Source: Anaerolineales bacterium (GTDB lineage: Bacteria; Chloroflexota; Anaerolineae; 4572-78; J111). From it: DNA of 64,000 nt. The DNA is taken from contig JACKAU010000004.1 of the NCBI GenBank assembly GCA_020634855.1, forward strand, positions 434,001 through 498,000, written 5' to 3'. Both the position numbers and the translations under genes were made by a program. Positions 8,921 to 19,200 of the stretch are shown here, piece after piece. Numbering within the stretch: position 1 is the stretch's first letter; each line of letters begins with the position of its first letter. The notes below the pieces were generated by a model. The model saw nothing but the letters and a program-made list of their open reading frames with translations. It searched no databases and had not been told where the DNA came from.

Positions 8921-9352
8921 ATGCTTACACAAGACGATAAACAATTCTTAGCCGATTTTGAGGCCCTAAAGCTTACCCCTGCTACCTTCAATCATAAAGC
9001 CCATTTGCGGTTGGCCTTTCTTTGCATCATTCAAGACGGCCTTGAGCCGGCGATCGAGCGCGTGGGGCGAAGTATCCGCGCCTTTGCCGAACATTTCGGC
9101 GCACACCATAAATATCATCAGACCATTACCGAAGCTTTGATGCGCGTGATTGGACTGCGCCTGGTCCGACAACCGGTAGCCGATTGGCAACGCTTTCTGG
9201 TGCTGAACCCCGATTTAGTCAACGAGGCCAAAGAGGTGCTCCTTCATTACTATAGCCCTGAGCGATTGTTTAGCGCCGAGGCCCGGACGCACTTTGTGGA
9301 GCCTGACCGTCACCCTCTGGAGGCAATCGCATGTACACTATTGGTCAAGTAG
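8921..9352 (+). CDS. Conserved-looking helical protein coupled to a MerR regulator
   Basis: 143 residues from the ATG at 8921, with GGAGAG 4 bases upstream; an in-frame TTG at 8909 is less likely. The protein is mostly helical with many His residues (FNHKAHLRLAFLCI, AHHKYHQTITEALMRV, then LVNEAKEVLLHYYSPERLF), which suggests a metal- or ligand-binding helical bundle. I do not recognise a named family with certainty. The last 22 bases overlap the start of the MerR gene, so the two are very likely translated together. Confidence 0.65.
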   Translation: MLTQDDKQFLADFEALKLTPATFNHKAHLRLAFLCIIQDGLEPAIERVGRSIRAFAEHFGAHHKYHQTITEALMRVIGLRLVRQPVADWQRFLVLNPDLVNEAKEVLLHYYSPERLFSAEARTHFVEPDRHPLEAIACTLLVK

Positions 9353-9855
9353 GGGAGCTGGCCCAACTGTCGCGCAGCACGCTGCTATATTATGACCGTA
9401 TCGGACTCTTGTCGCCCAGTGATAAGAGTCCGGCCGGGTATCGGCTCTACAGTGAGGCCGATCTCGCTCGACTGGAGCGGATACGAACTTATCGGGCGGC
9501 GGGGTTGTCGCTCGAACGCATTGGGGTATTGCTCGAAGCCGATGATGCCGACCACCTCACCCAAGCGTTGGAGGCGCGGCTCATCGCCTTAAATCAGGAG
9601 ATACAACAGTTACGCGAACAACAACGGTTGGTACTCGATCTGTTAGGGCAGGCTCCCTATTTCATCCAAGGTCGCGTGCTGGACAAATCATCCTGGACGG
9701 CGCTGTTGCGGGAAGCGGGGCTGGATGATGCCGCCATGCATCGCTGGCATCAAGCGTTTGAGCAAAGCCTGCCGGAAGCCCATCAAGATTTTCTGGAGTC
9801 ATTGGGCTTGGATGCTTCTGAGATTGCCCACATTCGACAATTGAGTCAATTGTAG
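9331..9855 (+). CDS. MerR-family transcriptional regulator
   Basis: 174 residues. Residues 1-70 are a canonical MerR winged helix: YTIGQVGELAQLSRSTLLYYDRIGL, SPAGYRLYSEADLARLERI. A dimerising coiled coil follows (about 75-115, IALNQEIQQLREQQRLV). The C-terminal ~60 residues (SWTALLREAGLDDAAMHRWHQAFE...LPEAHQDFLESLGL) resemble the start of TIPAS-like effector domains but are short. No cysteine metal-binding pair is present, so a metal sensor is unlikely. It overlaps the upstream unknown gene by 22 bases; that gene is probably its functional partner. Confidence 0.85.
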   Translation: MYTIGQVGELAQLSRSTLLYYDRIGLLSPSDKSPAGYRLYSEADLARLERIRTYRAAGLSLERIGVLLEADDADHLTQALEARLIALNQEIQQLREQQRLVLDLLGQAPYFIQGRVLDKSSWTALLREAGLDDAAMHRWHQAFEQSLPEAHQDFLESLGLDASEIAHIRQLSQL

Positions 9856-9872
9856 TAACCAAGGATTAATAA

Positions 9873-9913
9873 AAACTCCTGCGGTGACCAATGGTCCCTA
9901 TCCGCAGGAGTTT
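9873..9913. terminator. Terminator hairpin between MerR and chemoreceptor genes
   Basis: AAACTCCTGCGG (9873-9884) pairs perfectly with CCGCAGGAGTTT (9902-9913); the 17-base loop contains a smaller GACCAATGGTC hairpin. It is flanked by A and T runs, so it can serve both the plus-strand MerR gene and the convergent chemoreceptor gene. Confidence 0.75.
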
Positions 9914-9964
9914 CTTGAATTCTATCGGGGTTGAACTTTTAGTGGCCGCCTAGCCTGTCAGATT

Positions 9965-12400
9965 TTAGTGGCCATTCATCACCCGGTGATGACCATTGGT
10001 GTACGGCTGGTGGATTAACCGAGGCAGGTTTGACGGAACAGGTTGGACAGATTTGACTTCCATCTGACCGGAAACAGCCACTTTGAATTGAGCAACGGTC
10101 TGGCGCAGCTTTTCGGCCATCTCAGCCATCACTTGAGCCGATGCGGTCACTTCTTCGGCCTGAGCGCTCATTTCTTCCGTTGAGGCGCTGACCTCTTCAA
10201 CCATGGTGGCATTCTCGCGGCTGACGTTGGCAATCGACTCAATTTCCTCTTGTACCACAATTGAGGTAGCGGCCATCTCTTCGGTTGAAGCCGTATTTTC
10301 TTCGACCACGGCGGAGATGCTGTCCATAGTGCTGCTCAATTCTTCGCTTGCTGCACGAGCCTGCGTAGTTAATCTGACGGCATCGGCTGCATCTTGCTGC
10401 ATCCCTTCAATTAACTCAAGGATGTTAGTCAAGGCCTGACCGGCCTGCTCGGCCTGAATTGCGCCGTTGTTAACCTCGGCAGAACTCTGCGCCATAGCTT
10501 GGATGGCTTCGGCGACCCTATTTTGAATATTGCGAATAAGGTCAACGATCTCTTTGGTGGCGGTAGCCGACATTTCGGCCAGCTTGCGTACTTCATCGGC
10601 CACAACGGCGAAGCCCTTACCGTGTTCGCCGGCCCGAGCTGCTTCGATGGCGGCATTCAAGGCCAGCAGGTTGGTTTGCGACGCAATATCGTCAATGGTT
10701 TCCACAATCCCCCCAATCTGGCCGGAGAGGTGGCCCATCTCAGTTACTTTCTCACCGGCTAGCTCAACCGCCAATTTAATGCTGTCCAGAGTCTCGATTG
10801 CATGCTGAACCGTCTGAGCGCCAGTCTGGGCTGTTTGGGTGGAGTTAGCTCCTTTATCAGCCGCGGCTTCGGCCCCTTGAGCTATCTGTTCGATCGTGTC
10901 CGCAATTTGGTTGGCCATCATCGCGCCGCGTGTAATCGCAGCGGCCTGTTCCTGGGCTCCTTGAGCCACGCCTTCAATAGCCTGATTGGTCTGGGTCACG
11001 GCTGAGACCGTGTGATTGATACTGGTCACTTGCCGGTTAACGCCGTTGGCGATTTGCTGCATTGTGCCGGCAATGTGGCTGGTTGCTTGGGCGCTCTGAT
11101 CAGCCGCGCCACTCAGTTGGCTTGAGGCCAGTTCGACGCTGGTTGCGTTCTCAGCTATCTGTTGAACCAAGCCACGCAGGTTGACGAGCATATGATGAAA
11201 GGCCAGACCAAGCGTATCCTGCTCGGAGCGCGGCTGGATATCGACCGTCAGGTCGCCTTGCGCCAGACGTTGGGCAGCGGAGGTCATCTCTTGCATGTAG
11301 TCCATCATTTCCTGGAAGGCCGAAGCCATGGCTCCCAGTTCATCGTTGCTCTTGACTTCGACGGTTTGATTAACATCACCGGTCGCCAATCGGCGGGCTG
11401 CTTCGGTCATGCTCAAAATCGGTTGCGTCATTTTGCGTGCGACAAACACGGCGAACCCCACCACAATTACAGTGGTGATCAGCCCAATGAGCAGGCCCAG
11501 GTTTCGCATTTGGGTAGCTGTGGCCAAGGCCTCGCTAGTATCGACTTCGACCAGAAGGCCCCAGTCCATCTGCTTAATAGGGGTATAAGCGCCCAGAACC
11601 GGCAAACCGCGATAGTCGGGATACTCATTGACGCCTGACTTGCCGGCCAGCGCCTCTTGGGCGCCCATCGTATTCACCTTAAGTTCGAGTTCAGTCTGCT
11701 TTTTGATCAATCCCTGAGCTTTCAGATCGTCGGTAAAACGGGAGGGGGTAATCATATAGCCGTCGCGATTAATCAGATAGGCTTCACCACTTTGACCTGT
11801 CCGGGCATGGGCCAACAGTTCGGCAATTTCTGTCGTCGGTATCGTACCGCCGACTACGCCGACAACCTGACCATCCACGATGATTGGCGCGGCGGCCACC
11901 ACAATAATATTGCCGCTTGACTTAGAAACGAGGGCGTCAGAGATATTGGGCTCTCCTTGCAAGGCTTTTTGAAAATAAGCCCGATCCCCTAGGTGGAGCG
12001 GCGTGTCGCTGTTATTGTGAAAAATAGTCATCCCATCCCGGCCGGCGACGAAGAGGGTCTCATACTGAAGGTATTCTTGGGCGTACAGCTCAATAATTTC
12101 CTCAACTCTATCGTAATCCATCGATTGTGCTTCATCCGAACCGGCAATCACCTTCATCTCTCTCAAGCGATCATCAAGCCAGCTATTAATCTCGTCGGCT
12201 TGAATATTGGCTAAAGTGGCAAGTTCGTCGGTGGCATCGGTGTACAAGGCATGTTGGTTCTTCCAGTCAGAGAAAATGCCGATGGCTAACAACGGCAGCA
12301 GCGCTAGAGCCAGGAAAAATCCCAGGAGCTTACCCTGGATCGAATTGAATAGTCTAAAACGATTCTTTATTTCAAATTGGGGAGATGATACTGGGTTCAT
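9965..12400 (-). CDS. Methyl-accepting chemotaxis protein with double-Cache sensor
   Basis: 811 residues. TM1 is about 23-43, an extracellular dCache-type sensor spans 45-295 (AYFQKALQGEPNISDALVSKSSG, IIVVAAAPI, GYMITPSR), TM2 is about 301-321, followed by HAMP (322-374) and a second HAMP-like segment (375-420). The signalling coiled coil runs to about 770 with the conserved hairpin tip region DEVRKLAEMSATATKEIVDLI. No C-terminal receptor pentapeptide is present; the tail is polar. CGAGGTAAG precedes the ATG. A single-domain CheY-like gene lies 68 bp upstream on the same strand. The ligand is unknown, though such Cache domains often bind small organic molecules. Confidence 0.92.
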   Translation of the reverse strand: MNPVSSPQFEIKNRFRLFNSIQGKLLGFFLALALLPLLAIGIFSDWKNQHALYTDATDELATLANIQADEINSWLDDRLREMKVIAGSDEAQSMDYDRVEEIIELYAQEYLQYETLFVAGRDGMTIFHNNSDTPLHLGDRAYFQKALQGEPNISDALVSKSSGNIIVVAAAPIIVDGQVVGVVGGTIPTTEIAELLAHARTGQSGEAYLINRDGYMITPSRFTDDLKAQGLIKKQTELELKVNTMGAQEALAGKSGVNEYPDYRGLPVLGAYTPIKQMDWGLLVEVDTSEALATATQMRNLGLLIGLITTVIVVGFAVFVARKMTQPILSMTEAARRLATGDVNQTVEVKSNDELGAMASAFQEMMDYMQEMTSAAQRLAQGDLTVDIQPRSEQDTLGLAFHHMLVNLRGLVQQIAENATSVELASSQLSGAADQSAQATSHIAGTMQQIANGVNRQVTSINHTVSAVTQTNQAIEGVAQGAQEQAAAITRGAMMANQIADTIEQIAQGAEAAADKGANSTQTAQTGAQTVQHAIETLDSIKLAVELAGEKVTEMGHLSGQIGGIVETIDDIASQTNLLALNAAIEAARAGEHGKGFAVVADEVRKLAEMSATATKEIVDLIRNIQNRVAEAIQAMAQSSAEVNNGAIQAEQAGQALTNILELIEGMQQDAADAVRLTTQARAASEELSSTMDSISAVVEENTASTEEMAATSIVVQEEIESIANVSRENATMVEEVSASTEEMSAQAEEVTASAQVMAEMAEKLRQTVAQFKVAVSGQMEVKSVQPVPSNLPRLIHQPYTNGHHRVMNGH

Positions 12401-12468
12401 TTTTCTTACCTCGTTGATAATGTGAATAATGTATAAGGGTTAAACCTTGATCTATCTTTCAACACCGT

Positions 12469-12837
12469 TTACGCTTCCAGAACGGCGCGTACGGTCTCAA
12501 AGACCTTCGCCAGCTTGAACGGCTTACTGATGAAGCCGTTTAACCCCGCTTCAGCAGTTTTTTGAGCCAGTCCGGCGTATCCATTACCGCTCATCAAAAT
12601 AACCTTCAACTCCGGCTGCCGCTCCTTGAGTTTGCTGGCCAATTGTAGGCCATTGAGGTCGTCCATGGAGTAGTCGGAGATGACCAGGTCAAAAGGTCGG
12701 ATCTGGCCCAAGGTCAGAGCTTCAGTTCCGGACTGACAGACTTCAAGCTGGTAATCCGGCCCGACTAGGGTTAAAGATCGGGTCAACAATAGGAGGATGT
12801 CGGGATCGTCATCAACAATCAGAATTCGCCTTATCAT
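12469..12837 (-). CDS. Single-domain response regulator (CheY-like)
   Basis: 122 residues, a stand-alone receiver domain: acidic pocket DDD at residues 8-10, phospho-acceptor Asp in DLVISDYSMDDLNGL, the conserved Ser in VILMSGNG, and Lys in FISKPFKL. There is no output domain. GGGAG precedes the ATG. It lies directly upstream of the chemoreceptor gene on the same strand, which suggests a role in chemotaxis or a phosphorelay with nearby kinases. The tandem SGNG loop is more like hybrid-kinase receivers than classical CheY. Confidence 0.88.
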   Translation of the reverse strand: MIRRILIVDDDPDILLLLTRSLTLVGPDYQLEVCQSGTEALTLGQIRPFDLVISDYSMDDLNGLQLASKLKERQPELKVILMSGNGYAGLAQKTAEAGLNGFISKPFKLAKVFETVRAVLEA

Positions 12838-13113
12838 AAGTCTAACTCCCAGATAGATTTTAATAATCGGTTAACAGTAGTTGTCAGATGGTTATCTTCA
12901 ATTACTATAACTGATTTTTCCAGGATAAGTTGACCCAGGGTTGGGAACATTTTGGCCCAATTTAGACCCAAAATGATGTCAGTTGCGGATTTTGTGGGGA
13001 TAAGGAGGTTATAAAGAACCGGCCGACTTCCGGTTTTTTGGATGATGTAAATTAGGGGATTATCTCTGGACGGGGATTAACTTCTTACAAAGGCCCAAGG
13101 CTGGGCTTGATGG
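12838..13113. other. Intergenic region without a recognised gene
   Basis: 276 bases, AT-rich near 12880-12960 and holding upstream sequence of the CheY-like gene. No open frame or clear hairpin is supported. Confidence 0.4.
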
Positions 13114-13914
13114 CTAATTTGTTACAAATTTATAGCCAACACTATGGACATTGATGATGTAAGCCTGTCCATCCGGGGCTTGGCCCAATTTTCGGCGCAA
13201 GCGCCCCAAGTGGCTCTTGAGCAGATCACGAGCCTGGAAAGCATCAACCGTCTGGCCGTGGGTGAGGTCAGCCAATTCCTGAAAGGTCAACGGTTGGTTG
13301 GGATGCTTCATTAACGTGGTCAACAAGCGAAATTCAGTAGGGCTGAGGGACAGCGGACGTCCGCTCTTGGTGACGCTCATGGTTTCCAATTCGACGATCA
13401 AGGCTCGCGCTTCTAGCCGAGTGGGCGAAGCCGGGTTCGGTTCAGGAGTATCCGTCCGGTAATTCACCGGCGCTGAGGTTACGCCAAAACTCTCAGCCAG
13501 CAGGTGAGCTGCCAGGCGGCGCTGTAATTTGAGGCGGCGGCGTTTCATCACCCGCTCGATGGCCCTGAGCAGTTCATCCACTTCATAAGGTTTCAGTAAA
13601 AAATCACTTGTACCCAGGCGCATCGCTTCAATCGATGTTTCCAGACTGGCGTGGGCGGTTAGCATGATCAGTTCAGGAGGATCGGCCATTTTCTCTATGG
13701 CCGCCATCAACTCAAGACCGTTGATCCCCGGCATTTGCAAATCGACGATGGCCAGATCGATGGGCTGCGCGTTGAGCAGCGCTAGCGCCTCGTGTCCGTT
13801 AGCCGAGGTGTGAACCTCATAACCTTGGTCTGACAATTCCTCGCTAAGAAATAAGCGGAGACTGGCCTCATCATCAACGATCAAAATTTTTCTGGCGTCA
13901 GGTAGGTTCATCAT
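13114..13914 (-). CDS. OmpR-type response regulator
   Basis: 266 residues from the ATG at 13914. Receiver domain 5-120: ILIVDDEAS, Asp in LAIVDLQMPGINGLEL, T in MLTAHASLET, K in FLLKPYEV. A basic linker (RVMKRRRLKLQRRL) follows, then a winged-helix DNA-binding domain (about 170-265: LSLSPTEFRLLTTLMKHPNQPLTFQEL, LLKSHLGRLRRKLG, NVHSVGYKF). The start overlaps the end of the upstream kinase gene by 17 bases, so the two form a coupled two-component pair. Longer open sequence upstream of 13914 is the kinase gene in another frame. Confidence 0.9.
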   Translation of the reverse strand: MMNLPDARKILIVDDEASLRLFLSEELSDQGYEVHTSANGHEALALLNAQPIDLAIVDLQMPGINGLELMAAIEKMADPPELIMLTAHASLETSIEAMRLGTSDFLLKPYEVDELLRAIERVMKRRRLKLQRRLAAHLLAESFGVTSAPVNYRTDTPEPNPASPTRLEARALIVELETMSVTKSGRPLSLSPTEFRLLTTLMKHPNQPLTFQELADLTHGQTVDAFQARDLLKSHLGRLRRKLGQAPDGQAYIINVHSVGYKFVTN

Positions 13915-15001
13915 GTTCCGTTTCGCTGCTATCGGGTAAATAGATTGAAAATAGGGTGCCTGTGTCCGGCGTACTCTCGACCTCAATGTAGCCCCCGTGT
14001 GTTTCGATGATCGAATAACTAATCGATAACCCCAGGCCGGTGCCGGTGTCCTTAGTCGAAAAAAACGGCTCAAAAACTTTGGAAATGACGTCGGGCGTCA
14101 TGCCGCTGCCGGTGTCTTGTACCGTGATCATAACCTGGCGTTTGTGGGGCAAGTGGGTTGTGGTCAGGGTCAATAGCCCACTGTCAGACATCGCATCGAT
14201 AGCATTGAGAATCAAATTAATAACAACTTGTTTAATGTGATCCGGTACAACCTTAACGGCCGGTAAGTCGGCAGCCAGCGTAACATCGGTGTCGATATGT
14301 TTTTGCTGCAACTGCTTACTAACCAGGGCTAAAGTACTTTGCAACAACGCATTAAGGTCGGTCGACTCTAGGCCAGCTTGACCGGGTCGAGCAAAGTCGA
14401 GGGTTTGGCCGGTGATCGTGATGAGACGTTCGACCTCCTGGGCTAGCGTCGCGACATAGTGCTGTCGTTTGGCGTCGTCGAGTTGGGGGCGGCCCAGCAG
14501 GCGCAGGCCGCTGCGTAAAGCTTGGAGGGGATTGTTGATTTCGTGGGCCAGGGAAGCCGTCAACCGGCCCAGTGCAGCCAATTTTTCAGTCTGCATCGAG
14601 GTTTGGAGTTGGGTGTAATCTTCGCGCAGTTGGCGGCGATCAAGCACCCGCCGGACCATCTGGACCAACTTGGTATCATCGAAGGGTTTGAGGATAAACC
14701 CTTCAGCCCCCAATTCTTGGGCGCGAATGGTCGCTTCAAGGGAAGCATGGCCGGTTACCATAATCGGACTAATTTGAGGATATTGGGCGGTGACCTTTTC
14801 GAGTACCGTCAGGCCGTCGATGTCAGGCAAGTCAATGTCGAGGAGGAGCAAATCAAAACTGGCATCTGATAGCGCCTGAAACGTCGCTTGCCCCGTTTCC
14901 GCAAGGTGAACCACCAAGCCTTGCTTTTCTAAGACGAACTGGCAGAGTTTCCTGATGAACCGATCATCATCGGTAACAAGAGCCTTGTAGCGTGACCTCA
15001 T
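13898..15001 (-). CDS. Receiver-histidine kinase fusion
   Basis: 367 residues with a receiver domain first (1-125: VTDDDRF, Asp in LLLLDIDLPDIDGL, VTGHASLEAT, LKPFDD), then a coiled linker, HisKA with phospho-His in LTASLAHEINNPLQALRSG near 153, and HATPase_c (about 250-360: N box NLILNAIDAM, G1 DTGSGM, G2 GTGLGLSISYSI). There is no membrane segment, so the kinase is cytosolic and probably takes phosphate from another kinase or responds through its own receiver. It is translationally coupled to the OmpR-type regulator downstream. Confidence 0.9.
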   Translation of the reverse strand: MRSRYKALVTDDDRFIRKLCQFVLEKQGLVVHLAETGQATFQALSDASFDLLLLDIDLPDIDGLTVLEKVTAQYPQISPIMVTGHASLEATIRAQELGAEGFILKPFDDTKLVQMVRRVLDRRQLREDYTQLQTSMQTEKLAALGRLTASLAHEINNPLQALRSGLRLLGRPQLDDAKRQHYVATLAQEVERLITITGQTLDFARPGQAGLESTDLNALLQSTLALVSKQLQQKHIDTDVTLAADLPAVKVVPDHIKQVVINLILNAIDAMSDSGLLTLTTTHLPHKRQVMITVQDTGSGMTPDVISKVFEPFFSTKDTGTGLGLSISYSIIETHGGYIEVESTPDTGTLFSIYLPDSSETEHDEPT

Positions 15002-15058
15002 TTAACCAGTATATCATAATTGAAAATAGTGCTCAAGGCGATACGCGAAATTTATAAC

Positions 15059-16093
15059 TTAAGGACCACTCAACTCTTGTCTAACAATGGCTGTGCCGGC
15101 GGCCAGGGCTTTCAATTTACCGACGGCCGCCTGGCGGCTGAGAGGAACCATGCCACAGTTAGTGCAGGGGTAGAGTTTGTCCGGCGCTACATAGTTGAGC
15201 GCCTGCCGGATGGTGGCCGCCACCTCTTCAGGCGTTTCGATCTGGTCGGTCGCCACATCGATGGCCCCGGCCAAGATATCTTTGCCCTTCAGCAGTCCAA
15301 TTAACTCGATGGGCACGTGAGAGTTGTGGCATTCCAGCGACACCTGATCGATAGTAGAGGCTTGTAAGAGCGGAAAAAACTCTTCATACTGTCGCCATTC
15401 GGAGCCAAGTGTTTTTTTCCAATCATTGTTGGCTTTGATGCCGTATCCGTAGCAGATGTGAACCGCCGTCTTACACGGCAGCCCTTCCGCCGCCCGCTCC
15501 AAAGCCGCGATACCCCATGACCGCACCTCATCAAAATAGACGTTGAAGGCCGGCTCATCGAACTGGATCACATCCACCCCGGCGGCCGCCAGTTCGCGGG
15601 CTTCCTCATTCAAAATTTTGGCGAATTCCCAGGCAAGCGTTTCTCGGCTGCGGTAATAATCATCGTAGAGGGTATCAACCATCGTCATCGGGCCGGGCAA
15701 GGTGAACTTGATCGGGTGGGTGGTTTCACTGCGTAAGAAGCGGGCGTCTTCAACATAGACCGGCTGTTTACGGGCCACCGCCCCGGTCACCACCGGCACC
15801 TGGGCGTCATACCGGCTGCGAATGCGAACCGTCTCGCGGCGCTCAAAGTCCACTCCTTCCAGATGCTCGATAAAGGTGGTCACAAAATGCCGGCGGGTTT
15901 GCTCGCCGTCGCTGACAATATCGATGCCGGCCTGTTCCTGATCGCGGAGGACTAACCGCACCGCATCGCGCTTGCCTTCGGTCAGGGCTTCGCCTTCCAA
16001 GGCCCAGGGCGCCCACAGCTTGACCGGTTTCGCTAGCCAGGCCGGTTTGGGCAGACTGCCGGCAATAGTAGTTTGCAGAATAGGGTGTTCCAT
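15059..16093 (-). CDS. Core-MetE-like methyltransferase (cobalamin-independent methionine synthase family)
   Basis: 344 residues, matching only the C-terminal catalytic half of MetE (PF01717): IAGSLPKP, D..SDGEQTRRHF, FTLPGPMTM, VIQFDEPAF, VHICYG, LECHNSHVP, and the zinc-ligand ending YPCTNCGMVPL. The expected zinc ligands (His of HICYG, Glu, final Cys) are present. Full MetE is over 700 residues and carries an N-terminal half absent here. Such short forms (core-MetE or MesA-D types) are known or proposed to use methylcobalamin proteins or other methyl donors instead of methyl-THF. GGAGG sits 8 bases before the ATG. No neighbouring corrinoid protein is visible. Confidence 0.82.
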   Translation of the reverse strand: MEHPILQTTIAGSLPKPAWLAKPVKLWAPWALEGEALTEGKRDAVRLVLRDQEQAGIDIVSDGEQTRRHFVTTFIEHLEGVDFERRETVRIRSRYDAQVPVVTGAVARKQPVYVEDARFLRSETTHPIKFTLPGPMTMVDTLYDDYYRSRETLAWEFAKILNEEARELAAAGVDVIQFDEPAFNVYFDEVRSWGIAALERAAEGLPCKTAVHICYGYGIKANNDWKKTLGSEWRQYEEFFPLLQASTIDQVSLECHNSHVPIELIGLLKGKDILAGAIDVATDQIETPEEVAATIRQALNYVAPDKLYPCTNCGMVPLSRQAAVGKLKALAAGTAIVRQELSGP

Positions 16094-16296
16094 AGGTTCG
16101 CCTCCGTTGGCTTTTAGAATTTGTAGCGTTTTTTGAGTTTATACGGTGAGACCAAGGCGTCAAACTACTTTTGAGGGGCCAGGTCAAGGTTTTGCTTCCG
16201 GCAACCCCATCAACGACGCTGGTAACTCAGGCTCGGGGATCTGTTCGATGATGGTTTCGAGGATGGGGCGGGCTTCGTGGCGTTGATACGTTGGTG

Positions 16297-19200
16297 CTAA
16301 CTCGGTGCGGGGACATCTAACACCTGGCGTATCTTATGTGCCAGAACGCTGAATTTGAATGGTTTTTGCAAAAAAGCCATGCCGGGCTTCAGCACGCCGT
16401 GATGGGCGATTTCTTCATCGCTGTAGCCGGACATGTAAAGAACTTTCAAATAGGGATGGCGCTGGTTTAGTTGTTCGGCCAGTGCTCTACCGTGGATGCC
16501 TGGCATTACTACATCGGTTAGCACTAGGTCGATGGCATCGTTGTGATGGGCGGCCAGTTGCAATGCCTCTTCACCATCGCCTGCTGCCAGAACGGTGTAG
16601 CCCTGCATCTCTAAAACCCGTGAGACCAGACCCCGCACGCCCTCATCATCTTCAACCAGCAAAATCGTTTCGCTGCCGGTTGGTAGATCCGCCACATCCA
16701 TTGCAAACGCCTGGTGCGGATCGGGTTCTTCCGTCCGTGGCAGGTAAATCTTGAAGGTCGTTCCCTGCCCTACTTTACTATAGACTTGAATCCCCCCGCT
16801 GTTTTGTTTAACAATACCATAGACGGTGGCCAACCCCAGGCCGGTTCCGCGTCCGCGTTCTTTGGTGGTAAAAAATGGTTCAAAGATGCGAGACTGGACG
16901 GTCTGACTCATACCAACCCCCGTGTCGCTGACGCTTATAAGTACGTATTCGCCGGGCGCCATTTGAAGATGGTCGGCTCTGTCGGCATTGGCATCCAGCG
17001 CGATATTGGCGGTTTCGATTATGAGTTGGCCGCCCTCCGGCATGGCGTCGCGGGCGTTGACCGCCAGGTTGACGATGACTTGCTCCAATTGGGTGTGATC
17101 GACCTTAACCGACCATAAGGTCGGGGAAACGGTGGTCTTTAAATCAATGTGTTCACCGATGATCCGCCGCAGCAGTTTATCAGTTTGGTTGACGACCTCA
17201 TTCAAGTTAAGCACTTGGGGTTCAATAATCTGTTTGTGGCTGAAGATCATCAGTTGGCTAATGAGATTAGTGGCCAGTTGGCCTGAATGTAAAATTTTGC
17301 CGATATTTGTGGCAAGTGGATCGTTAGGGGTTAGGGCCAGTTGGGTCAATTCGGCAAAACCATTGATCGCCGTCAACAGATTGTTGAAATCATGGGCAAT
17401 GCCGGCTGTCAATTGACCAACCGCTTCCATCTTTTGGGCCTGGCGCAGTTGCGCCTCCAACTGGTTGCGCTCGGTGACATCGATCAATACGGCCATGCTG
17501 CGTTCAAAATTTCCGTCCTTATCATACTCAGCCACGGCCGAGAGCAGGACATCGATGACTTCACCATTCTTTTTTGCAAATTGGAGGGGAATTTCTTTAA
17601 CGTGTCCAGTTTTCTTAAATTCGGGAATAGCGACTTGGAGGGCATAACGTTGTGCCTCTTCGGTGAGATAGTTAGTGGCTGGCTGGCCGATGACCTCCTC
17701 CCGATCATAGCCCATCATCTCCAACCAGTAATCACTGACGCTCACTAACCGGCCTTCGGCGTCAAAGGAATGCATCATCACCGGCGAATGGTTATACAGG
17801 GCACGGTAGCGGGCTTCACTTGCCCGCAAGGCTTCCTCGGCCTGCTTACGCTCGGTAATATCCTCCTGAAAAGTGACCCAGTAGCTTTGCTCGCCCAAAG
17901 TTAGGGCCTGAATTTTGGCCTGGGTGACAAAAGACGTACCGTCCTTTTTGCGGTTGCGAACCTCGCCTTCCCATACATTCTTCGTTTGTAACTTGGCCAG
18001 AACGTCGGCCACAAACTTCTGACTCTCAGCCGGCGGCAGGTCATTCACAATCGAAATTTGCTGGCCGATCAGTTCGCCGCGCTTGTAGCCAAACATGGCA
18101 TCGAAGGCCGGGTTGGTAAAACGGATAATCCCTTGATCGTCTACATAATTCAAGCCTTCGGCCAGGTTTTCCATAATGTAGGCGTGATAGGCCAGTTGGG
18201 CTTCAACTTTCTTTTGCTCGGTGATGTCACGGATAGCGGAGATCATATGCGGCTCACCATCCAGTTCGATCAGTTCGATCGAGACCGTCAGTGTTAGTAG
18301 TTCCCCCGATTTTTTTCGAGCGAGCAATTCATAATCCCGCAGCGAGCCGTGCAGTTGCAACTGTTTTACCAGTTTAGGTCGATCATCAAGGTTGGCATAT
18401 AGGTTCAGCCAGAGGGTAGAGTGTCCAATCATCTCAGCCCGACTATAGCCCAATAGCTGCTCCGCACTCGCATTGACATCAATGATATATCCGTCCTGCA
18501 AGCGCGTAAGAACCAGACCGTTGGGGTTGGTCGAAAACACTTTGCTGAAGCGTTCTTCAGATTGGCGCAAAGCGGTTTCAGCCTGCTTGCGTTCGGTAAG
18601 ATTTTGGACTACCGCCAGTATTTGGTGAATATCTCCTTGCTCATTCACTAACGGCCTGGTTTCAAATAATAGATGCTCCCCTCCCAGCGAAAGCTCAAAG
18701 TATTGCTCCTGGCCGGCAAACGTCCGGTTATAAGCGGTTATTATCGTCTCTACAGCTTCTTCATCACCGTAAGTGTCAAAAACAATATCCCGCACCTGCA
18801 GTCCTACAAACAGTTTGGGGTCGAATTGGTAGCGTTCGAACTCCTGCCCACTGGTAAAGCCAATCGTCAGGTCGGCGTTGATCACCGACAAGTAGGCCCG
18901 CGGAAATTGTTCGGCCAAAGCCCGGAGTAGCTTTTCATTATCGCGTAGCTGTTGCTCGGCCTGTTTACGCTCGGTAATATCTTCAGCGATGCCCATCACA
19001 CGATAGACCTGTCCACTTTCATCTTTGAGCGAAAAGCCCCGATCCCAAATCCAGCGGATGGTTCCGTCGGGCCGGACAATGCGATATTCATGGAGGGTCG
19101 GTTCACCCAAAGCTTGCTGTTTTAACCGGGGCTTGACCACGGTTTCTCGATCATCAGGGTGAATGCTTTGCAAATAGGTATCGGCGTTTTCGTAAAACTC

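Noticed and set aside
16190..16345. Minus-strand open stretch ending LPASLMGLPEAKP after the hybrid kinase
   Set aside because: It reads protein-like for about 45 codons but has no start codon or ribosome binding site and overlaps the kinase end; too weak to call.
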